Shown here piece after piece: positions 50,733-59,057 of a DNA stretch of 64,000 bases. Location of the stretch: contig NZ_JAFNLL010000029.1 of assembly GCF_017368795.1 (NCBI RefSeq), forward strand, positions 1-64,000, read 5' to 3'. Position 1 is the stretch's first letter. Every line of letters begins with the position of its first letter. The notes under the pieces are model-generated. The model saw only the letters and a program-made list of their open reading frames with translations. It was not told the origin of the DNA and did not search any database. The stretch is from Arthrobacter cavernae. Lineage in GTDB: Bacteria; Actinomycetota; Actinomycetes; Actinomycetales; Micrococcaceae. The position numbers and the translations under genes are program-made.

Positions 50733-51767
50733 GTGTCTGTCCAACTGTCTGCACTGCGGACACCTGGCACCCGCAGTACGCCCGCGCTCGGGCTCGCCAT
50801 GGGCGTTCTCGTGGTCATTGCTTCCCTGGCGTTGAGCCTCGCGTTCGGAGGCCGCCCCACAAGTTTCGAAGAGCTGGTCCATGCAGTTTTCGCCCCCGAC
50901 GGATCGGTGGCCGACATCGCCATCCGTGAGCTCCGGTGGCCGCGTACGCTCAATGCACTCGCTGTCGGCACCTGCGTGGGGGTGGCCGGTTGCCTGGCCC
51001 AGGGCCAAACCCGCAACCCCATCGCGGACCCCGGCCTGCTCGGCATTTATCCGGGCGCTGCCCTCGCGATCGTTGCCGGGTCGCTGCTCCCGGGCGCTGC
51101 CGGAATGAGTACCTACGCCCAGGCCGGATTCGCGTTTGCCGGAGCCGTGACCGCCTGCGCCCTGGTCATCGCCGTCGGATCAGCGACGCGCCACGGCGCA
51201 ACCCCGCTCACGCTCGTCCTCGCGGGAGCCGCCGTCTCGGCGCTTGCCGGCGGCGTTGTGTCGCTCATCGTCCTCAGCAGTGACGCGGCGCTGGACACTC
51301 TCCGTTTCTGGCAAATGGGATCGGTGGCGGCCCGCGGCGCCCTGCTTCCGCAGCTCGTTCCGCTCATCATCGTTGGCCTCGTCCTCGCCGTGGCCAACAT
51401 CGGCCCGCTCAACGCCCTCGCTCTCGGCGACGACACCGCCCGCTCGCTCGGCGTCTCGGTGGCCCGGGCACGAATCCTCGGTCTCGCGGCACTCGCCGTC
51501 CTCGCGGCGGCTTCCGTAACCCTCGCGGGACCCCTCGCGTTCGCGGGCCTCCTCGTGCCGCACGCGGTCCGCGGCCTCGTCGGTGCAGACTACCGCTGGC
51601 AGATCCCCGGGAGCGCGCTATTCGGGGCCTCGCTCCTTCTCCTCACCGACACCGCCGGGCGGGTCATCGCACGCCCGGGCGAACTGCCGGTCGGCGTCGT
51701 CCTCGCCGTCGTCGGCGCGCCGTTCTTCATCTATCTCGCCCGACGCCGCCGGCTGGTGACCCTGTGA
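50733..51767 (+). CDS. FecCD-type siderophore permease 1
   Basis: A 344-residue membrane subunit (about 9-10 segments) of a type II iron-siderophore importer. Family motifs: RWPRTLNALAVGTCVGVAGC, TRNPIADPGLLGIYPGAALA, LGDDTARSLGVSV and GPLAFAGLLVPHAVR. GTG start with AAGGGG seven bases upstream. Overlaps the second permease by four bases, so it probably pairs with it as a heterodimer. Confidence 0.94.
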   Translation: MSVQLSALRTPGTRSTPALGLAMGVLVVIASLALSLAFGGRPTSFEELVHAVFAPDGSVADIAIRELRWPRTLNALAVGTCVGVAGCLAQGQTRNPIADPGLLGIYPGAALAIVAGSLLPGAAGMSTYAQAGFAFAGAVTACALVIAVGSATRHGATPLTLVLAGAAVSALAGGVVSLIVLSSDAALDTLRFWQMGSVAARGALLPQLVPLIIVGLVLAVANIGPLNALALGDDTARSLGVSVARARILGLAALAVLAAASVTLAGPLAFAGLLVPHAVRGLVGADYRWQIPGSALFGASLLLLTDTAGRVIARPGELPVGVVLAVVGAPFFIYLARRRRLVTL

Positions 51768-52858
51768 GCGGGGCGCCCGGACTCCTCGCTCCGGGGTCCC
51801 GCGTGATCCGCGTGCGGACGGCGTCCCTCGTGCTCCTGCCGCGCATCGCATGGCTCAGCCTCGCGGCGCTGGTGCTCCTGCTTGCAGCCGTTGCGGGTCA
51901 TCTCATGCTGGCCGGAAGGCCCGTCCAGCTTTCACAGGTGCTCGCCGCCTTCATGGACGATCCCGCGCTTCCCCGGGCCGTCAGGCTGACCGTGCTCGAA
52001 TTCCGGCTCCCCCGCACCATCGCGGGAGCCGTCGCCGGGGCATGTCTCGCCGTCGCAGGCGGCCTCACCCAAACGATCGCCCGCAATCCCCTCGCGACGC
52101 CCGAGGTCCTCGGAGTGACCGCTGGCGCATCGACCGGCGCGGTCGCGGTCCTCGTGCTGGCCGGGGCAGGGCACGGCGGTGCCAGCGGCTTGGCGGCCGC
52201 AGTCGGCATGCCCGTCGCGTCTGCGGTGGGGGCCCTCGGCACCGGAACCGCGGTGTTCCTGCTCACCTACCGGCGCGCCCAGCAGGGCTTCGACAGCATG
52301 CGCCTCGTGCTCGTCGGCCTCGGTGCCGCTGGCCTCGCGTCCAGCACCACCATTTGGCTCCTCACCCTGGGGGACGTGACAAATGCCTCCCAGGCGATCA
52401 CCTGGATGATGGGCTCGCTCAACGGCAAGGACTGGGGAGCCGTAGTGCCTGCACTCCTCGCATCGGTGCCGCTCCTCGCAGTGGCCGGGGCATGCGGCCG
52501 TTGGCTCCTCATCAGCGCGTTCGACGACGACACCGCCCGCAGCCTCGGCCTCCCGCTGGGGCGGAGCCGGCCGTTGCTCCTGGTGCTCGCTGTTCTCCTT
52601 GCGGCCGTGGGAACCGTACTCGCCGGGCCCGTTGCCTTCGTCGCGCTCCTGTGCCCGCTCGCGGCGCGCTTCGCGGGGCGGACAGTCGTTCCCTCACTCG
52701 GGCTCACCGCCCTGCTCGGCGCCGCCTTCGTGGTGCTGAGCGACCTCATAGCCGGGTTCTTGCTGCCGCATGCCCTTCCCGTCGGCGTCTTCACCACCGT
52801 GCTCGGCGCCCCTGTCCTTATTGCCCTTGTGTTCCGCAGCCAGAAGAGGACCATATGA
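51764..52858 (+). CDS. FecCD-type siderophore permease 2
   Basis: A 364-residue partner permease: EFRLPRTIAGAVAGACLAVA, ARNPLATPEVLGVTAGAS, DDDTARSLGLPLGRSR and AGPVAFVALLCPLAAR. GTG start overlapping the previous gene; its stop overlaps the ATPase start (ATGA). Confidence 0.94.
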   Translation: MSGAPGLLAPGSRVIRVRTASLVLLPRIAWLSLAALVLLLAAVAGHLMLAGRPVQLSQVLAAFMDDPALPRAVRLTVLEFRLPRTIAGAVAGACLAVAGGLTQTIARNPLATPEVLGVTAGASTGAVAVLVLAGAGHGGASGLAAAVGMPVASAVGALGTGTAVFLLTYRRAQQGFDSMRLVLVGLGAAGLASSTTIWLLTLGDVTNASQAITWMMGSLNGKDWGAVVPALLASVPLLAVAGACGRWLLISAFDDDTARSLGLPLGRSRPLLLVLAVLLAAVGTVLAGPVAFVALLCPLAARFAGRTVVPSLGLTALLGAAFVVLSDLIAGFLLPHALPVGVFTTVLGAPVLIALVFRSQKRTI

Positions 52859-53739
52859 CCACCGCGACCCAGCCCGCACCAAGGGACGACACCGCCCTCC
52901 TCTCCGCGCATGGCCTCACCCTGGGCTTTGACGGGCGGACCGTGGTGCCATCGCTGGACGTCGCGTTTGCCCGCGGTACCGTGACGTCGGTCATCGGACC
53001 CAACGGATGCGGGAAGTCCACTCTGCTGCGCGGCCTCGGGCGCCTGCTGCGCCCCCAGGCGGGGCGTGTAGCGCTCGACGGCGGCGACCTCGCCGGCATG
53101 TCTTCACGGGCCACAGCGCAAAGAATGAGCATCCTCCCGCAGACGCCCCACGCCCCGAGTGGCCTGACCGTGGGTGAACTCGTGGCGCGCGGGCGCCATC
53201 CGCGGCAGCGCTGGTACCAGCAGTTCTCCCACTCCGATGAGGGGGCGATCGCGGACGCGCTCGCGGCGACGGACATCGCCGACCTCGCAGCCACTCCGCT
53301 CGAGGACCTTTCCGGCGGGCAGCGCCAGCGGGCATGGATCTCGATGATCCTCGCCCAGGAAACCGAACTCATGCTCCTCGACGAACCGACCACCTACCTT
53401 GACCTCGCCCACCAGGTGGACGTCCTCGAGCTCGTGCGGCGGCTCAACCAGGACATGGGGCGCACCGTCGTCATGGTGCTGCACGACATCTCCCTCGCGG
53501 CGCGGTACTCGGACGTGATCATCGCGATGCGGGATGGCCGGATCGTTGCCGAGGGCCCGCCGTCGGACGTCATCACGCCGGAACTCCTCTGGGAGGTCTT
53601 CGGGCTCAGGGCCGAGGTCATCCAGGAGCCCACCGAGGGCCGTCCGCATGTGGTGCCGCTCGGCGCGGGCAGCGTCAAAAGTGCCGCAGCTCCGGGCATG
53701 CGTGCCGGCCTGCAGGTCATGAGTGAGGCAGACGCATGA
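52855..53739 (+). CDS. Siderophore ABC transporter ATPase
   Basis: 294 residues, FhuC/FecE-type ATPase. Walker A GPNGCGKST, Q-loop LPQTPHAPSG, signature LSGGQRQRAW, Walker B LMLLDEPTTYLD and switch His in VLHDIS. ATG 52855 lies in the four-base overlap with permease 2; the long open frame upstream is out of frame with it and spurious. Confidence 0.95.
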   Translation: MTTATQPAPRDDTALLSAHGLTLGFDGRTVVPSLDVAFARGTVTSVIGPNGCGKSTLLRGLGRLLRPQAGRVALDGGDLAGMSSRATAQRMSILPQTPHAPSGLTVGELVARGRHPRQRWYQQFSHSDEGAIADALAATDIADLAATPLEDLSGGQRQRAWISMILAQETELMLLDEPTTYLDLAHQVDVLELVRRLNQDMGRTVVMVLHDISLAARYSDVIIAMRDGRIVAEGPPSDVITPELLWEVFGLRAEVIQEPTEGRPHVVPLGAGSVKSAAAPGMRAGLQVMSEADA

Positions 53740-54758
53740 CCGGCCCGCTCCGAGCCCCGGCGCGCGGCCTGACCGTACAGTCAACCAAGCCATTCCCGCT
53801 GTCGGTGACCGCGATCCGCGATCTGGGCCCGCGCCTGCGCCGCGTCACGTTCGGGGGCACGAGCCTGCTTGGTTTCGGGATTTACAACGGTGCCACCTGG
53901 GACTTGCGGATCAAGATCGTGATCCCTTCGCCGGGACGGTCCCTTCCCCGAGCCAAAGCATTTGAATGCCGCGACGCCGAGGACCCCGGCCGCTCGTGGC
54001 GGCAGGCGTGGCTGCGCCTGCCCGAGGCCGAGCGCGGCGAACTGCGCAGCTACACCGTGCGGGAGGCCCGCCTCGACGAAGCATACCCGGAGATCGACGT
54101 CGACTTCGTCCTGCACCCGGACGGCCCACAAGGCCCCGCGGCCCGCTGGGCCCGGGGCATCAGGATCGGCGAACCGGCGCTCGTCATCGGTCCAAGCGCC
54201 TCGGCGGGCCAGTGCGCCGGGATCGAGTTCGCGCCGGGCCGGGCGCGGCACGTGCTCCTGGCGGGGGACGAGACTGCGCTGCCCGCGATCGCGGGAATCC
54301 TCCGCGACCTGCCCTCCGGGCTCATGGCAGAGGCCATCATCGAGATTCCCGACGCCGGCATGATTCAGGACCTCCCGACGCAGGCGGCGGCGCAGGTGAC
54401 GTGGCTTGAGCGCCGGGGACACACCCATGGCGAATTGCTCGCCGATGCGGTGCGCCGCGCCGTCCCGGCCCCGCTGTGCGCGCCCGGCCCCGCCGTCGTC
54501 GACCGTGTGGTCGCAGCAGCGGAGCCGCTCGACGTCGGTCCCGAGCGGGTGCTCGTGTGGGACACGCCCCAGTACCGGCGGCTATTCGGCCAGGGGGCCG
54601 GGCGCGCAGAGCGAGGCGCCGCGCCGTTCTATGCCTGGATCGCCGGTGAGTCGACACTCGTGACGGGCCTGCGGCGCTATCTGGTCCGCGAGTGCGGAAT
54701 CGACCGCGAGCAAGTCGCATTCATGGGCTACTGGAAGCAAGGCACGGCGCAGCGCTGA
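53736..54758 (+). CDS. Siderophore-interacting protein (ferric-siderophore reductase)
   Basis: 340 residues, SIP/ViuB-type flavoreductase: FAD-binding barrel (about 20-160) with LRSYTVREARLDEAYPEIDV, then an NAD(P)H-binding domain (LLAGDETALPAIAGILRDL) and the C-terminal WKQGTA. It releases iron inside the cell by reducing the Fe(III)-siderophore. Last gene of the importer operon (ATGA overlap) and convergent with the biosynthesis operon. Confidence 0.93.
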   Translation: MTGPLRAPARGLTVQSTKPFPLSVTAIRDLGPRLRRVTFGGTSLLGFGIYNGATWDLRIKIVIPSPGRSLPRAKAFECRDAEDPGRSWRQAWLRLPEAERGELRSYTVREARLDEAYPEIDVDFVLHPDGPQGPAARWARGIRIGEPALVIGPSASAGQCAGIEFAPGRARHVLLAGDETALPAIAGILRDLPSGLMAEAIIEIPDAGMIQDLPTQAAAQVTWLERRGHTHGELLADAVRRAVPAPLCAPGPAVVDRVVAAAEPLDVGPERVLVWDTPQYRRLFGQGAGRAERGAAPFYAWIAGESTLVTGLRRYLVRECGIDREQVAFMGYWKQGTAQR

Positions 54759-54775
54759 TGTGCGGGTGGGGGCGC

Positions 54776-56032
54776 TCAGCCGCCCACGTGGATGACACGC
54801 GGTGCCGGGTGCATGAGGAAGTCCCGGTGGCTGATGTTGTACGCGTACGCGCCGGCCATCCCGAACACCACCAGGTCCCCGACCGCGAGCGACTCGACGG
54901 ACACCTCGCGCGCGAGGACGTCCTTAGGCGTGCACAGCTGTCCGACGAACGTCACCGGTACGCCGGCGACCTCAGTGTCCTCCCGGCCGGCGTCGAGCGG
55001 CACGACGGCGAGCGGCTGGCTATGGCCCTTCGCAGCGGGCGTCCGCAAGTGGTGTGTGCCGCCGGCGCACACCGCGAACCAGCTCCCGTGGCTGCGTTTG
55101 AGATCGAGGACGCGCGTGGCGTACCACCCGGAGTAGGCGCTCACGGCCCGGCCGGGCTCGATGCGCACCCGCACGGGGGCATGGCGTGCGACGACGTCGG
55201 CCATGCACCGGCCGTAGTCGTCCCAGTCGAAGGCCTCGTCCGGGCGTGCGTAGTCGACCGACATGCCGCCGCCCACGTTGACCTCCTCGAGCGGCATGCC
55301 GTGGCGGTCGGCGAAATCGCGCGCCCAGCGCAGGATGCTCTCAGCCATTTCGGCGCACTGGCCGGGACCTAGTCCGCTCGCGAGATGCGCATGGATCCCC
55401 ACGAAACGGATGGCGTCCAGCTGCGGCAGGCTGGCCGCTGCGTCGTCGGCCGTGTCCGGGTCCATGCCGAAGGGACTGGGGGTGCCGCCCATCATCAGGG
55501 CCGCCCCGGCGGCGGCACCGCTTGCCCCGGCAGCTCCGGCGCCGTCCCCTTCCGCGTCGTCGAGCGGGAGGTTGCAGCGCAGGAGCACCGAGGCGACCAC
55601 GCCGCGCTCACTGGCGAAGCGCTGGAGCCGGTGCAGCTCGCGCGGGCTCTCGACATGGAAGCGGTCGACGCCGGCCTCGAGCGCCGCAACGAGCTCTTCA
55701 TCCGTTTTGCCCGGGCCGCCGAACGCGAGCGGCACGTCCGGCAGGAGCCTGCGCACGTGGGCGAGCTCGCCGCCGCTCGCGACCTCCAGAGCATCCACGT
55801 GCCTCGCAATGACCTCAAGGAGGCCGGCGTCGGGATTGGCCTTGACCGCGTGCAGCAGGCTCAGCCCCGGTCCGGCCTGCGCAAGCCCCGCCTGGATCGT
55901 GCCGAGGTGCTTGGCCAGGTGGCCGACGTCGTACACGTATGCCGGCAAGGTGCCCGCGGCGGCCGCGCTGTGCACGGCGTCCAACACTGCCTGGGTGACG
56001 GGGACGGATGGGGAAAGGGCAGTGGTGCTCAT
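54776..56032 (-). CDS. PLP-dependent decarboxylase (PvsE/SbnH-like)
   Basis: 418 residues, fold-type III Orn/Lys/Arg/DAP decarboxylase family. PLP Lys64 lies in LLHAVKANPD; the C-terminal barrel has the second-subunit Cys in GQLCTPKDVL and the motif AYAYNISHRDFL. Relatives decarboxylate a citryl-amino-acid or amino-acid building block in carboxylate siderophore pathways (SbnH in staphyloferrin B, PvsE in vibrioferrin). Odd: an Ala/Gly-rich insert of about 20 residues near 160-180. Overlaps the previous gene by four bases; last of the five. Confidence 0.88.
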   Translation of the reverse strand: MSTTALSPSVPVTQAVLDAVHSAAAAGTLPAYVYDVGHLAKHLGTIQAGLAQAGPGLSLLHAVKANPDAGLLEVIARHVDALEVASGGELAHVRRLLPDVPLAFGGPGKTDEELVAALEAGVDRFHVESPRELHRLQRFASERGVVASVLLRCNLPLDDAEGDGAGAAGASGAAAGAALMMGGTPSPFGMDPDTADDAAASLPQLDAIRFVGIHAHLASGLGPGQCAEMAESILRWARDFADRHGMPLEEVNVGGGMSVDYARPDEAFDWDDYGRCMADVVARHAPVRVRIEPGRAVSAYSGWYATRVLDLKRSHGSWFAVCAGGTHHLRTPAAKGHSQPLAVVPLDAGREDTEVAGVPVTFVGQLCTPKDVLAREVSVESLAVGDLVVFGMAGAYAYNISHRDFLMHPAPRVIHVGG

Positions 56033-57804
56033 CGTGCTTCCTCCGGAAGGGCGGTACCAAATGGATTGGGGAACGGGACGTAGCCGGCATGCCGGTCGGC
56101 AGCGCGCTGCCAGCGGATCAGCATGTTCGTCTTTGCAGGGAGCGGCACGCCCGCGAGAAGCGCACGGAGCCTCGCGGGACGGCCCAGCTCCTCGCTCACG
56201 CGCTCGATAACGTCACCCAGCCGGGCCCAGAGCGCGTCCTCAAATCCGGGATCCTCCAGTACGAGGTCGGCGAGCGCGCCCGCGACCTCCGCGAGGTTGT
56301 TCACGAACAGGCAGTAGGCGATCCGGTTCCAGCCGCGCTCTTCGTCATATGCGGCGCCGCGCGCCACTTCCTCCGGCAGGGCGGCCAGGGTGTCCACGTG
56401 CCGGGACTCGATGAGCTTGGTGCCCTCAAGGTCCCGCGCGAGGACCGTGCGCGGCAGGCCGTCCGGTCCGAGCACGGCGAGCACGTTCTGCAAGTGCGGT
56501 TCCAGGACGATCCCGTGCCCGCCCCACAAACGCAGCACAGACGGCACCAGCAGGCCGACATACCGCTCCCACCAGTCCCTCGCCCAGTCGGAACGGGCTG
56601 TGCAGGAACCGTCCGGGGCAAGGTCGGCCAGGCGCGTGGGGGTCCCGGCGGGATCCGGGGATGCCACCAAGCTGCCCAGCAAATGCACGCGGGAGCTGCC
56701 TCCCGCCGCACTCCGCAGCCCGCTCCGCACGATGGTACCGAAGCCTTCGAGGACGGCAAGGCGCTGCTCGTCGGTGCCGAGGTGCCCGGGGAGCTGCACA
56801 CTGCGTGCGGCAGGCTCCAGGAGGAGGTCGAAGCCAGGGCTGGCGGCCCGGACCACGTCCAGGGTGTCGGCGAGCAGGCCTGTGAGAGCCACTGCGCCGG
56901 AGAGCTCATAGGCGGCGTTCTTGCGCAGGCAGTTCGTGAGGCGCACGTTGAGGCTCGTCTTGAGGAAGACGTCCGTTTCCGGCTGATAGAGGGTACGGAC
57001 GCTGGCTGTTGGGTGGAAGGGCAGGCCGATCTCGCCCAGGTCCACAATGACCCCCTCGGCGAGCGCCTGCGCAATCACGGGACCGGTTTCCGGGTCCGCG
57101 GAGAGCAGTTCGAACTGCCAGGGGTGGACCGGGACCGCCCGGTGGCCCGCCGGAACGGCATTCCCGGCGAGCAATTCCTGGGTCATCGCGTGCTCGTCGA
57201 AGCTTCCCTCTTCCGCGTGCTCGAGGACGAAGGAATCCGGGACGGCAAGCCACCGGAGGCGGAAGGCGGTGCGGGTTTCAGGGGAGAACCGACGCCACTG
57301 GGCAAGGTCGCCCGAGCGCCACTTCGGCGAGGGGTGACGGGGGTGCCCTTCGATCAGGGCCTGCTCGGAGTCGAGGAATTCGGCTGCGCTGGGGCCGGCA
57401 TCGCGGGCGGGTTCCAGCGGCCGCCACTGGAGGATGTCGGCAAGTGAGTCCCGGCTTGCCCGGACCTGCCCGCTGAACTCGGGATTGGGGACCCCGGTGC
57501 GTGCCGTCAGCTCGTCGGTGGTGAGCGCGGCCAGTTCCTCGAGGCCGATCACGGCCCAGGTTCCGTCGGAGAAGAGTTCCACCGGGCCTTCGAAGCGGTG
57601 CATGGCCACGGTGGAGACGCGGGCCGTACGGGCACGCAAGTGGACGCTGATGTGGGCGAGATGGATCTCGAGGTAACCGTCGTTGAGGATCATTTGGCCG
57701 TCCGGGCCTGCCACTTCGCGGACGAGGCAGCCGAGGAGGGTATGGGCGGAGGCCAGTTCGGCATCCGTGTGGACGCGGAATGGGCTGAAGACTGCAGTGC
57801 TCAC
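56029..57804 (-). CDS. NIS siderophore synthetase (IucA/IucC, PvsD-like)
   Basis: 591 residues. NRPS-independent synthetase that adenylates a carboxylate (usually citrate) and joins it to an amine or alcohol. Signatures: EGHPRHPSPKWR (ATP/phosphate), VPVHPWQ, FLKTSLNVRLTNCLRK, EPHLQN, RDLEGTKL and the C-terminal KTNMLIRW. Fourth gene of the coupled operon, the place PvsD holds in vibrioferrin operons; the specific substrate is inference. Confidence 0.9.
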   Translation of the reverse strand: MSTAVFSPFRVHTDAELASAHTLLGCLVREVAGPDGQMILNDGYLEIHLAHISVHLRARTARVSTVAMHRFEGPVELFSDGTWAVIGLEELAALTTDELTARTGVPNPEFSGQVRASRDSLADILQWRPLEPARDAGPSAAEFLDSEQALIEGHPRHPSPKWRSGDLAQWRRFSPETRTAFRLRWLAVPDSFVLEHAEEGSFDEHAMTQELLAGNAVPAGHRAVPVHPWQFELLSADPETGPVIAQALAEGVIVDLGEIGLPFHPTASVRTLYQPETDVFLKTSLNVRLTNCLRKNAAYELSGAVALTGLLADTLDVVRAASPGFDLLLEPAARSVQLPGHLGTDEQRLAVLEGFGTIVRSGLRSAAGGSSRVHLLGSLVASPDPAGTPTRLADLAPDGSCTARSDWARDWWERYVGLLVPSVLRLWGGHGIVLEPHLQNVLAVLGPDGLPRTVLARDLEGTKLIESRHVDTLAALPEEVARGAAYDEERGWNRIAYCLFVNNLAEVAGALADLVLEDPGFEDALWARLGDVIERVSEELGRPARLRALLAGVPLPAKTNMLIRWQRAADRHAGYVPFPNPFGTALPEEAR

Positions 57805-59057
57805 GTGAGGCTCCGATCAGGAACTGGGACAGGGATGGAGAAAGAAGGGAGTTGCTGGGGTGTGGTCATGCGGCGCGCGGTGCAGGCCAGGACGGCGCCC
57901 GCGGCGAGGGGTATCACCAGCGGGGCTGCGGGGCCAAGAGCCGCCGGTGCAAGGGTGGCCAAGGCCGAGGCCGTACCGCCGGCCAGAACGGCCCCCGATT
58001 TGGAGCTCGCCTCGACCCGGCCGAACAAGGCCCCGGGGGTATGGAAGGGTGCAGCTTCCGCCGCAAGCAGGGACAGCGCCGGAAGGCCCAGCGCAAGGGC
58101 CACGCCGAGAAGCAGCCGCCCGGCCAGGAGCCAGGCAAGGGATCCCGGCCCCGGGACGAAGACTGGAACCAGATGTACGACGGCGGACGCCGCCGCTGCC
58201 GCGTAGGCAATCGTGAGACCGACGCGCGGCTGGCCCCGCAGTGCGCGCAGGACCACAGCGGCGAAAGCGAGGTATATGACGTGCGGGGCCGCGAACAGGA
58301 GTCCGGGCGCCCACGTCGGAAGCCACGGTGCCACGAGGTGCATTAAGGGCACGAAGTAGGGGTACGTCGATACCGTCACGAGCACGAACCCTGCCTCCGC
58401 CGTGCACAGGCCGGCGAGGGTGACGGCGGCACGCCGGGGAGCGCCGTCGTCGTCCGTTGCCTCCGGCTCCGTGCGGCGGGTGGGCCGGACGCGGTCGACC
58501 CGCCCAAGGGCCGGCATGCGGAGCATGCACAGCGCCGCGACGAGCGGCAGGAGGGCCGCGAGTCCGTACATCTGCCGGATGTCGAGGACGCCTGCGAGCA
58601 GGCCCGCGAGGACCGGGGCCGCGACGAGGGCCGTCCGCGCCGAGCCTTGCATGAGGGCGAGCCCGCGGGAAAGTGGCTCTCCGGAGAGGCCCGAGGCGAG
58701 ATAGGCGGTGCTCGCCGAGTACGTCCCGCCGAGCACACCTTGGGTGACGAGGGCGACGACGAGCGTCGGCAGGTCCTGCGCCACAGCGGCGAGAGCAAAC
58801 GCAAGCGCGAGGCCGATCTGGGCCCGTATCAGGAGCGGCTTGGGACCGAAGCGGTCGGCAAGCCTGCCCCACACACCCGCCGACAGTGCGGTGAAGAGCG
58901 TCGGGAGGACGTAGAGGACGCCGGCCCAGCGGGCCGAAGGGTCGCCCAGTTGCGGGAGCAGCACGCCGAGGTACGGGGGCAGGCCGAGGGCTGCGAACGC
59001 CGACGCGCAGTGGGCGCCGGCGATCCCGAGCACGTGGCGGCGGTAAAGGGTGCTCAC
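57801..59057 (-). CDS. MFS siderophore exporter (PvsC-like)
   Basis: 418 residues, 12 transmembrane segments, with the MFS loop motif GRLADRFGPKPLL after segment 2. It lies between the two synthetase genes with four-base overlaps on both sides, as pvsC does in vibrioferrin operons, so export of the finished siderophore is likely. Confidence 0.9.
   Translation of the reverse strand: MSTLYRRHVLGIAGAHCASAFAALGLPPYLGVLLPQLGDPSARWAGVLYVLPTLFTALSAGVWGRLADRFGPKPLLIRAQIGLALAFALAAVAQDLPTLVVALVTQGVLGGTYSASTAYLASGLSGEPLSRGLALMQGSARTALVAAPVLAGLLAGVLDIRQMYGLAALLPLVAALCMLRMPALGRVDRVRPTRRTEPEATDDDGAPRRAAVTLAGLCTAEAGFVLVTVSTYPYFVPLMHLVAPWLPTWAPGLLFAAPHVIYLAFAAVVLRALRGQPRVGLTIAYAAAAASAVVHLVPVFVPGPGSLAWLLAGRLLLGVALALGLPALSLLAAEAAPFHTPGALFGRVEASSKSGAVLAGGTASALATLAPAALGPAAPLVIPLAAGAVLACTARRMTTPQQLPSFSIPVPVPDRSLT

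Noticed and set aside
51850..52854. Long N-terminal extension of the siderophore ATPase
   Set aside because: It is the +1 frame of the upstream permease gene; ATPase homology starts at ATG 52855 in an ATGA overlap.
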